NCBI GenBank assembly: GCA_030042335.1
Contig: JASHZW010000045.1
Span: forward strand, 1 to 5,009
DNA from: Nitrososphaerales archaeon
Lineage (GTDB): Archaea > Thermoproteota > Nitrososphaeria > Nitrososphaerales > UBA183
Length of the DNA: 5,009 nt
Direction: 5' to 3'
Below the pieces are notes generated by a model. That model ran no database searches. It saw nothing but the letters and a program-made list of their open reading frames with translations, and was not told the origin of the DNA. Shown piece after piece: positions 1-5,009 of this stretch (position 1 is the stretch's first letter; each line of letters starts with the position of its first letter). Both the position numbers and the translations under genes were made by a program.

Positions 1-1143
1 GGCGCGGGATTCGCCGCCAGGTTCCACCTCGACTGCTACCGCAAGGTGAGCGGGGTCCCCCTTGCCATCTCCGGGCTGACCTCTCTCAGAAAGGAGAGGC
101 GGGAATCCCTGGCCTCCGAGTACGGCGTGAAGGCCTTCTCTTCGGTCGAGGAGCTCAGCGCTGACTGCGACCTCATCGACGTCTGCACCCCTGGCTACGC
201 CCACGAGGACACCGCCATCCGCGCCCTGAAGGCCGGCTGTCACGTCGCGATAGAGAAGCCCTTCACGGGCTACTACGGCGACGGCTCGCCGCGGTTCCGC
301 GGAGACGCCGCACCCAAGGCCATCATGTTCAGAGAGGCCGTGTCCAGCGCCGACCGCATCGTCGCGGCGGCCAAGAAGGCGCGCAGGAGGCTGATGTACG
401 GGGAGAACTGGGTCTACGCGCCCTCTGTGCAGAAGGAGGTCGAGATCATGAGGTCGTCCAAGGGCAAACTCCTCTGGGTCGTGGGGGAGGAGTCGCACAA
501 CGGTTCGCACTCGCCCAGCTACGGCATCTGGTCTCTCTCGGGCGGAGGCGCCTTGGTGGCCAAGGCCTGCCACCCGCTTTCGGCCGCCATCTACCTCAAG
601 ATGCAGGAGGGTACCATCGCTGGAGGAAAGACGATTCTGCCGAAGCACGTGCGGGCGACCGTCGGCAGGCTGACCGGGATACCGTCGTTCCGAGACGAGG
701 GATTCATCAGGACTTCATACACGGACGTGGAAGACTATTCCCAGGTCCACCTCGCCTTCTCCGACGGCACGGTCGCGGACATCTTCGCCTCAGACATCGT
801 TCTGGGCGGTGTCGACTCCTGGCTGGACGTACGGGCTAACAACCACAGGACCCTGTGCCGCATAAGCCCGGTCGACCTCGTTACATCATACAACCCAAAG
901 GAGGAGCTCTTCAAGGATGCCTACATCGTGGAGAAGATAGGGACGAAGCAGGGGTGGAACCACCCGGCCCCCGACGAGAGGTGGACCAACGGCTACTATC
1001 AGGAGATCCAGGACTTTGCCGAGTCGGCCTACCACGACAGGGAGCCGCTCTCAGGCATGGACCTCGCAAGGGAGACGGTCCGCGCCATGTACGGCGCATA
1101 CCTCTCTGCCGAACAGGAAGGGAAGGAAGTCTCTCTCAGGTAG
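1..1143 (+). CDS. Gfo/Idh/MocA-family NAD(P)-dependent oxidoreductase, N-terminus cut by window edge
   Basis: Likely a cytoplasmic sugar or polyol dehydrogenase (hydride transfer to NAD(P)+); the substrate cannot be read from sequence. The reading frame is open from base 1, and its first residues, GAGFAARFHLDCY, are the glycine-rich dinucleotide-binding turn of an N-terminal Rossmann fold. The true start is therefore a few codons upstream, and the GTG at 46 is not the start. The strand motif DLIDVCTPGYAH follows, then the family hallmark EKP at codons 85-87 (bases 253-261), whose Lys is the usual catalytic residue. After EKPF comes an insertion of roughly 20 residues (beginning TGYYGDG) before the LMYGENWVYAPS segment. 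The C-terminal domain carries GGGALVAKACHPLS (codons 181-194). His191 is kept, but the Asp usual in GGGxLxDxGxH is Ala here, with Lys next to it. About 380 residues are visible, close to full family length. The stop overlaps the end of the convergent epimerase-like gene by 8 bp. The family call is firm; the substrate is unknown. Confidence 0.93.
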   Translation, partial: GAGFAARFHLDCYRKVSGVPLAISGLTSLRKERRESLASEYGVKAFSSVEELSADCDLIDVCTPGYAHEDTAIRALKAGCHVAIEKPFTGYYGDGSPRFRGDAAPKAIMFREAVSSADRIVAAAKKARRRLMYGENWVYAPSVQKEVEIMRSSKGKLLWVVGEESHNGSHSPSYGIWSLSGGGALVAKACHPLSAAIYLKMQEGTIAGGKTILPKHVRATVGRLTGIPSFRDEGFIRTSYTDVEDYSQVHLAFSDGTVADIFASDIVLGGVDSWLDVRANNHRTLCRISPVDLVTSYNPKEELFKDAYIVEKIGTKQGWNHPAPDERWTNGYYQEIQDFAESAYHDREPLSGMDLARETVRAMYGAYLSAEQEGKEVSLR

Positions 1144-2173
1144 CGACGCGTCCGTCCAGTTCGACCCTTCTGACCTGCTCCGAACCCTCGGCCACCGAGT
1201 AGGTCACCCTGAGCCTCATGCTCTCTCCCTGCTTCAGTAGGAGCGCGTTCTTCTTCTCGATGTATTCGTTCAGTCCGAGTTCGGTCACGCTGCTGCAGGG
1301 CTCCATCCCGAGGTTCCAGGACCTGCCCCACCATGGGTAGTCGAGTGCGCCGTAGTTGTACCAGATCCAGAGAGACGGCAGGACCTTGAGGTCCCATGCT
1401 ACACCCACCGTCAAACCAGTCCGGGTGTTCCTCACCGCGTACCATGGCTCCTTCATCGCGGCGTAGATGTTGTCCTCGCACCTGTAGGTTGGCGGCTCGT
1501 TGCTGATGTCGTAGGTCGACCCGTTGAGCCCCGGGGCATTTGGCCACTGGAACGGCACTGCCGGTTTGAGACGCGCCTGTTTGTAGACTCCCGCAGTGCA
1601 CTCGCCCGCAAGCAGGTCAAGTTTCATTCCCGGTCCCACCAGCGGGGGACCGAAGGCGATGTGCTGCAGCCACGCAAAGTCTATGTCCTGAGGGGCGAGG
1701 TTGGTGACGGTCTCATCTATCCTCAGGGCGGAGCTCCCTTCCGTCAGGGAGACGGTCTTGTCAATGTGGAACGGGAACCTCATGAGCGACGTGGAGACCT
1801 TCAGCTTGGCCGTATCACCCTCGTCGGCGACCGCGGCCCTCCATGGGAGCAGCGAGCTCTCCCCGTGGAGGCCCCACGACGCACCCTTGTACGTCCCGCT
1901 CATCCCGGGACTCGGCACGATGTCTTGCCATCCCCCTTCGTAAAAGTCCATGAAACCGGCGTCGCTCGTCCCCAGCGGAGGAGAAACAGAACCGAACCTC
2001 CTGAACCCGATGGGCGTCTCGTGCAGCAGGTTCATGCCCCTCTTCTTCTGTATTATCTCGACGATATCCGAGCCCTTCTCGGGCACCACCTTCACTCTGA
2101 GCTGTTCGTTTTCGAGGGTCGCGACCTCCGCACCCCAATACTTCTCCTCGCGAGCGATTTTCGTTGAAGCCAA
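1136..2173 (-). CDS. Aldose 1-epimerase-like protein (galactose mutarotase fold, DUF4432-like)
   Basis: Probably a cytoplasmic carbohydrate-binding mutarotase-type enzyme that interconverts sugar anomers. A related epimerase or isomerase role is possible. The 345-residue protein has the expected order of mutarotase features: GGWQDIVPSPG (about 80-90), WGLHGE with His103, WLQHIAFGPP with His171, VAWD with Asp261, and NLGMEP with Glu291. In characterised mutarotases two His residues and a late Glu form the active site, so His103, His171 and Glu291 are the best candidates; this assignment is by pattern, not structure. There is no signal peptide or membrane segment. The chosen start is TTG (bases 2173-2171). 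The next in-frame ATG is codon 47, inside the fold, and a TATA-like box sits 28 bp upstream of the TTG. The gene lies 51 bp downstream of the FGD-like gene on the same strand and could be co-transcribed with it as well as having its own promoter. A mutarotase beside sugar dehydrogenases makes sense because these often accept only one anomer. DUF4432 and classical GalM cannot be separated with certainty by eye. Confidence 0.85.
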   Translation of the reverse strand: MASTKIAREEKYWGAEVATLENEQLRVKVVPEKGSDIVEIIQKKRGMNLLHETPIGFRRFGSVSPPLGTSDAGFMDFYEGGWQDIVPSPGMSGTYKGASWGLHGESSLLPWRAAVADEGDTAKLKVSTSLMRFPFHIDKTVSLTEGSSALRIDETVTNLAPQDIDFAWLQHIAFGPPLVGPGMKLDLLAGECTAGVYKQARLKPAVPFQWPNAPGLNGSTYDISNEPPTYRCEDNIYAAMKEPWYAVRNTRTGLTVGVAWDLKVLPSLWIWYNYGALDYPWWGRSWNLGMEPCSSVTELGLNEYIEKKNALLLKQGESMRLRVTYSVAEGSEQVRRVELDGRVAT

Positions 2174-2198
2174 GCTGGAGATGGGGCGTGAGCTCCCG

Positions 2199-2204
2199 TT
2201 ATAA
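2199..2204 (-). promoter_or_regulatory. TATA-like box for the epimerase-like gene
   Basis: TTATAA lies in the 51-bp gap between the FGD-like and epimerase-like genes. Its centre is about 28 bp upstream of the TTG start at 2173, which would place transcription initiation at or just before the start codon (leaderless mRNA). The bases before it (CACATC) are not a good BRE, so the promoter may be weak or secondary to read-through from the upstream gene. Confidence 0.5.
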
Positions 2205-2224
2205 GATGTGGGATGGTTAAGCGG

Positions 2225-3238
2225 TCAGCGTCCCGAGTACCGCTCCCTGAGGGCGGGCAGCACGTCCTTGCCGAACCTCCTGATGAACTCCTCCTCATTC
2301 GGACTCCCGCTCCTGATCTCTATCTCGTCGAACCCAAGCCTGGCATACTCCTCGACGCTCTTAGTGACATCCTCGATGTTCGTGGAGACGGTCCACCTCC
2401 AGGTGAGGTCCGCCATCGGCACCTTCTCCCCGAGCCGGTCGAGCTCCCGCGGGTCAGAGACCTCCTTCTCGAAGCTACCCGGGACAGCTACCGCTCGCCA
2501 TCGCTTTATCGAGTCCAGAGCCTTGTCGTAGTCCTCGTCCCATGAGACATTGCAGAGTACCATCTTGCGCACGTCCTCGAACTTCCTCCCAGACGCCTCG
2601 GCGCCTTTCCTCAGCGCGGGGAAGAGGACGTCTCTGACCTTCTCGGGCTTGGACGGGGTGGTGTACAGGCCGTGCGCCCTCCTCCCGGCCAGCTCTGCCA
2701 TCGTCGCTCCGCTCGCCGCCACGTAGACAGGCACGGGTGCGGCGGGTTTGTCGTAGATGTTGGCGTCCTCGACGCTGAAATATTCGCCCTCGTAGCTGAA
2801 GAACTCCCTCGTCCAGAGCCCTTCCACGATGTCGATGCACTCCTCGACCTTCCTGGCCCTTTCCCTGAACGGTGGCCACCTCTGCCCTATCGGCACCTCG
2901 TTCATCGCCTCACCCGTTCCAAGGCCGAGGTAGACTCTGCCCGGGTACATCGCCCCGAGCGTAGCGAAGGCCTGCGCGACGACCGCCGGATGGTACCTGT
3001 TGATGGGGGTGGTCACGCCGGTCCCGAAGCTGACCCTCTTCGTCCTCTCCGCCGCCGCGACTATCCATGCCCAGGCGAACGCCGCATGCCCTCCCCTGTG
3101 GAACCAGGGATGGAAGTGGTCGCTGATGGACACGAACTCGAAGCCCTGCTTTTCGGCCATAGATGCGAACTCGAGCAGCCGCGTCGGGCTGTACTGCTCC
3201 GCCACCGCGCGGTAGCCGAACCTTATCCTGTTGAGCAC
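2225..3238 (-). CDS. LLM-class F420-dependent oxidoreductase, FGD-like (glucose-6-phosphate dehydrogenase type)
   Basis: Predicted to oxidise a sugar or sugar phosphate while reducing coenzyme F420 in the cytoplasm. The 337 residues match the length of mycobacterial FGD (about 336) and follow it almost end to end from memory. Landmarks are FGYRAVAEQYSP at the start, SDHFHPW (His41, Trp45), GGHAAFAW, PAVVAQAFATLG, LGTGEAMNE (Glu110), a YDKPAAPVPVYVAASG strand, and the closing FGKDVLPALRERY. His41, Trp45 and Glu110 correspond to the FGD catalytic His40, Trp44 and Glu109. Of the phosphate-binding residues, Lys197 and Arg281 align with FGD Lys198 and Arg283, and Lys258 lies within one residue of Lys259. 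This favours a phosphorylated sugar substrate such as glucose 6-phosphate, but does not prove it. The start is GTG (3238-3236) with a BRE/TATA-like pair upstream at leaderless spacing. The gene is divergent from the semialdehyde dehydrogenase gene. LLM paralogues with other substrates (alcohols, hydroxymycolate-type compounds) are the main alternative. Confidence 0.9.
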   Translation of the reverse strand: MLNRIRFGYRAVAEQYSPTRLLEFASMAEKQGFEFVSISDHFHPWFHRGGHAAFAWAWIVAAAERTKRVSFGTGVTTPINRYHPAVVAQAFATLGAMYPGRVYLGLGTGEAMNEVPIGQRWPPFRERARKVEECIDIVEGLWTREFFSYEGEYFSVEDANIYDKPAAPVPVYVAASGATMAELAGRRAHGLYTTPSKPEKVRDVLFPALRKGAEASGRKFEDVRKMVLCNVSWDEDYDKALDSIKRWRAVAVPGSFEKEVSDPRELDRLGEKVPMADLTWRWTVSTNIEDVTKSVEEYARLGFDEIEIRSGSPNEEEFIRRFGKDVLPALRERYSGR

Positions 3239-3263
3239 TGCGCCGGCGAATCGCCTGTCAGAG

Positions 3264-3276
3264 AATAAGAGTTTCG
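3264..3276 (-). promoter_or_regulatory. BRE/TATA-like promoter for the FGD-like gene
   Basis: On the minus strand CGAAAC (3276-3271), resembling an archaeal BRE, is followed two bases later by the AT-rich TTATT (3268-3264). The AT-rich core is centred 28 bp upstream of the GTG start at 3238, so the transcript is probably leaderless. TTATT is a poor match to TTTAWA, so this rests mainly on position and on the same spacing at the neighbouring genes. Confidence 0.5.
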
Positions 3277-3282
3277 GCGCCG
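3275..3282. promoter_or_regulatory. Short palindrome between the divergent promoters, possible operator
   Basis: CGGCGCCG is a perfect 8-bp inverted repeat placed almost midway between the two TATA-like cores of the divergent FGD-like and semialdehyde dehydrogenase genes. It overlaps the BRE-like element of the minus-strand promoter by two bases. A dimeric regulator bound here could affect both promoters. The symmetry does not extend beyond 8 bp, and such a palindrome is easily met by chance in GC-rich DNA, so this is tentative. Confidence 0.2.
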
Positions 3283-3287
3283 TTCGT

Positions 3288-3297
3288 CCGAATTAAT
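3288..3297 (+). promoter_or_regulatory. BRE/TATA-like promoter for the semialdehyde dehydrogenase gene
   Basis: CCGAA (3288-3292), a BRE-like element, directly precedes TTAAT (3293-3297). The AT-rich core is centred 28 bp upstream of ATG 3323, consistent with a leaderless transcript and with that ATG being the start. With the minus-strand promoter it makes the 84-bp spacer (3239-3322) a two-way promoter region. Confidence 0.5.
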
Positions 3298-3322
3298 GGA
3301 GTGGAGATAACTTGATACGTCT

Positions 3323-4828
3323 ATGCGTCCCCGGGGCAGCGAACCCGATATGCAAGTTGTAGAGCCGAGGCAGGACTACGGGAAGCTTCAGCTGCTGGTC
3401 GACGGGGTATGGAAGGACTCGAAGACCGAGGAGTACAGGGACATCTTCAACCCCGCGACTGGCAAGGTCATCGGCAGGCTGCCCTTCGCCACACCCGAGG
3501 AGGTCTCGGCCTCGATCGATTCCGCCCAGCAGGCCTTCGAGAAGTGGCGCTACGTCCCTATCATAGACCGGATCAAGTACCTCTTCAGGCTCAAGGACTC
3601 AATGGAGAAGCACCTCGAGGAGCTCGCCACGATCACCACGCAGAACCACGGAAAGACGATCGAGGAGTCGAGGGGCGAGCTGAGACGCGCCATAGAGAAC
3701 GTCGAAGTCGCGATCGGCGCCGCCTACATCCTCTCCAAGGGAGACACGCTGGACCAGATAGCGGCGGGCATCGACGTCACGATGACCAAGGAGCCCCTGG
3801 GGGTCTTCAGTATAGTCTGCCCCTTCAACTTTCCCTTGATGGTACCCTTCTGGTTCCTGCCATACGCCGTCGTCCTCGGTGACACGGTCGTCGTAAAGCC
3901 CAGCGACCTCACGCCCCTCGCCATGCAGTCGGTGACCAGGCTGATCCAGGACGAGGTCGGACTCCCTCCGGGCGTCCTGAACGTGGTCCACGGGGGCAAG
4001 GACGTCGTCGACGGGCTGATATCCCACCGGGACATCAGGGGCGTCACCTTCGTCGGCTCGAGCCCCGTGGCGAAGCACGTCTACAAGATGGCAGGTGAGC
4101 ACGGCAAGAGGGCGATCTCCAACGGCGGGGCGAAGAACTGCGTGGTCGTGATGCCGGATGCCGACCTCGGCGCCTCGATGTCCAACATCGTCTCCTCCTT
4201 CTTCGGCAACACTGGGCAGAGGTGCCTCGCCGGTGCAAACCTCCTCTCCGTGGGCGACGCACACGACCTGTTCCTCCCCAGGTTCGCCGACGCTGTCTCC
4301 AAGATCAAGGTGGGCTACGGCCTCGACCCGGGAGTCACGATGGGCCCGCTGGTCTCCGAGCGGGCGGAGGAGAGGGTCCGCGGCTACGTCGACGCCGGGC
4401 TCCGGGAGGGAGCCAGGGTGGTCGCAGACGGGAGGTCCACAAAGGTCCAGGAGCACCCGGACGGGTTCTACCTCGGCCCCACGATCCTCGACGGCGTGAC
4501 ACAGGAGATGAAGGTCTCAAGGGAGGAGGTCTTCGGGCCTCTCGCCTCGGTGATACGGGCGGAGAAGCTCGAGGATGCCATCGAGATCATAAACAAGGGC
4601 ACGGAGTTCGGGAACATGGCCTGCATCTACACCTCCAGCGGGAAGTCCGCCCGCGAGTTCAGGATGAAGGCCAATGCCGGCAACATCGGCATTAACGTCG
4701 GGGTCGCCGCACCCTCGGCATACTATCCCTTCGGTGGCAGGAAGGAGTCGTTCTACGGTGTCCTGCACGCCCAGATCGACACGGTCGACTTCTTCACCGA
4801 CAGGAAGATCTCGATATCCAAGTGGTAG
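3323..4828 (+). CDS. mmsA: CoA-acylating (methyl)malonate-semialdehyde dehydrogenase-type aldehyde dehydrogenase
   Basis: Expected to convert malonate or methylmalonate semialdehyde, NAD+ and CoA to acetyl- or propionyl-CoA, CO2 and NADH in the cytoplasm. The 501-residue length is normal for the family. Landmarks in order: FNPATGKVIG (42-51), CPFNFP with oxyanion-hole Asn169, VVVKPSD with NAD-contact Lys192, VTFVGSSPVAKHVY, GGAKN (268-272), FGNTGQRCLAG with catalytic Cys301, EEVFGP with Glu402, and PFGGRKESFYG near the C-terminus. The general-base Glu of hydrolytic aldehyde dehydrogenases is Asn267, as in CoA-dependent methylmalonate-semialdehyde dehydrogenases, and fits acyl transfer to CoA instead of hydrolysis. 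Arg122 and Arg300 match the two arginines that hold the substrate carboxylate in the Bacillus enzyme (R124 and R301 as I recall). ATG 3323 is preferred to in-frame ATG 3350 because a BRE/TATA pair lies 28 bp upstream of the former. The stop is 4 bp from the end of the convergent transporter gene. Physiological substrate (valine, beta-alanine, inositol or sugar-acid route) is not determined; the symbol denotes the family. Confidence 0.92.
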   Translation: MRPRGSEPDMQVVEPRQDYGKLQLLVDGVWKDSKTEEYRDIFNPATGKVIGRLPFATPEEVSASIDSAQQAFEKWRYVPIIDRIKYLFRLKDSMEKHLEELATITTQNHGKTIEESRGELRRAIENVEVAIGAAYILSKGDTLDQIAAGIDVTMTKEPLGVFSIVCPFNFPLMVPFWFLPYAVVLGDTVVVKPSDLTPLAMQSVTRLIQDEVGLPPGVLNVVHGGKDVVDGLISHRDIRGVTFVGSSPVAKHVYKMAGEHGKRAISNGGAKNCVVVMPDADLGASMSNIVSSFFGNTGQRCLAGANLLSVGDAHDLFLPRFADAVSKIKVGYGLDPGVTMGPLVSERAEERVRGYVDAGLREGARVVADGRSTKVQEHPDGFYLGPTILDGVTQEMKVSREEVFGPLASVIRAEKLEDAIEIINKGTEFGNMACIYTSSGKSAREFRMKANAGNIGINVGVAAPSAYYPFGGRKESFYGVLHAQIDTVDFFTDRKISISKW

Positions 4829-4832
4829 AGGC

Positions 4833-5009
4833 TCACTTGGCGGCCGCCGGCTTGGGCGCAGGCGGGGCTGCCGTGAGGTCCTTGAAGTGACAGGCCACCA
4901 GGTGCCCCGGTGAGACCTCCTCCAGGGGAGGGTCGACATCGACGCACACCTTCTGGGCGTAGGAACACCTCGGGTTGAACCTGCACCCCGGCGGCGGGTT
5001 GATCGAGCT
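4833..5009 (-). CDS. Oligopeptide/dipeptide (Opp/Dpp)-type ABC transporter ATP-binding protein, C-terminal fragment
   Basis: The last 58 codons of an ATPase subunit of a peptide/nickel/sugar-type ABC importer; the rest lies beyond the right edge. The frame is open to base 5009 and ends with TGA at 4835-4833. The visible part is the C-terminal oligo_HPY region: NPPPGCRFNPRCSYAQKVC, then PPLEEVSPGHLVACH. Its four cysteines (fragment positions 9, 15, 22 and 40) have the spacing of the conserved cysteines of Opp/DppD and OppF subunits; in one DppD structure these bind an iron-sulfur cluster, as I recall. The fragment ends in an Ala/Pro/Lys-rich tail of about 12 residues, probably disordered. The Walker and signature motifs are outside the window, so D-type and F-type subunits cannot be told apart. 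In many archaea Opp-family importers carry oligosaccharides as well as peptides, which would suit the sugar-enzyme neighbours, but the cargo here is not shown. Confidence 0.9.
   Translation of the reverse strand, partial: SSINPPPGCRFNPRCSYAQKVCVDVDPPLEEVSPGHLVACHFKDLTAAPPAPKPAAAK

Noticed and set aside
46..48. GTG as the start of the Gfo/Idh gene
   Set aside because: The frame is open to base 1 and the upstream codons encode the Rossmann GxGxxA turn, so the gene begins before the window.
1029..1601. Open frame of 190 codons on the minus strand, within the epimerase-like gene and the end of the Gfo/Idh gene
   Set aside because: It is out of frame with the epimerase-like gene, whose motifs are clear, and its product is low-complexity Arg/Gly/Gln-rich sequence.
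1661..2167. Open frame of 168 codons antisense to the epimerase-like gene
   Set aside because: No family motifs; it is a mirror of a well-supported coding frame.
2174..2224. Terminator or RNA gene in the 51-bp spacer between the two minus-strand genes
   Set aside because: There is no T-run or convincing hairpin; apart from the TATA-like box nothing could be supported.
2672..3268. Open frame of 198 codons antisense to the FGD-like gene
   Set aside because: It is a frame shadow with no domain features and would cover the promoter of the real gene.
3298..3306. GGAG-like purine runs upstream of ATG 3323 as a ribosome binding site
   Set aside because: They lie about 17-25 bases from the start codon, too far for a Shine-Dalgarno site, and would be upstream of the predicted transcript start.
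3350..3352. Alternative ATG start (codon 10) for the semialdehyde dehydrogenase
   Set aside because: It lacks a Shine-Dalgarno site, and the BRE/TATA pair has the expected distance to ATG 3323. It remains possible, since the first nine residues are not conserved in the family.
3599..4456. Long open frame (285 codons) antisense to the semialdehyde dehydrogenase gene
   Set aside because: Its protein has no recognisable motif and a skewed composition. The opposite strand carries a fully motif-supported enzyme; long antisense frames are expected in GC-rich DNA.

Overview
The window reads as chromosomal DNA from a GC-rich, heterotrophic archaeon. Three points support this. Arginine is often encoded by AGG/AGA. 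The three gene starts that can be examined have no usable Shine-Dalgarno site; each has an AT-rich TATA-like box centred about 28 bp upstream, the pattern of leaderless archaeal transcripts. One gene encodes an F420-type (LLM class) oxidoreductase. The protein style suggests the TACK side of the Archaea, but this is an impression from sequence, not a placement. No mobile element, RNA gene, CRISPR array or long empty stretch is visible; the DNA is almost wholly coding.

Layout, left to right: (1) 1-1143, plus strand, a Gfo/Idh/MocA-family NAD(P)-dependent dehydrogenase whose first few codons lie outside the window. (2) 1136-2173, minus strand, an aldose 1-epimerase-like (mutarotase fold) protein, overlapping gene 1 tail to tail by 8 bp. 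(3) 2225-3238, minus strand, an LLM-class F420-dependent oxidoreductase closely resembling F420-dependent glucose-6-phosphate dehydrogenase (FGD). (4) 3323-4828, plus strand, a CoA-acylating methylmalonate/malonate-semialdehyde dehydrogenase-type aldehyde dehydrogenase, divergent from gene 3 across an 84-bp two-way promoter. (5) 4833-5009, minus strand, the C-terminal end of an Opp/Dpp-type ABC transporter ATPase, running out of the window.

Taken together this looks like a carbohydrate (sugar, sugar acid or polyol) uptake and catabolism locus. The Opp-type transporter could import the substrate. The mutarotase could supply the anomer that a sugar dehydrogenase needs. Two dehydrogenases (one NAD(P), one F420) could oxidise it, and the semialdehyde dehydrogenase could turn a C3/C4 semialdehyde into an acyl-CoA. 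Gfo/Idh plus an MmsA/IolA-type enzyme recalls myo-inositol degradation, but no IolB, IolC, IolD or IolE is present here, so the substrate is unknown. The families are well supported; the shared pathway is inference. I found no clearly new system. The most interesting points are the FGD-like enzyme in this setting, the altered active site of the Gfo/Idh protein, and the uniform promoter-to-start spacing.
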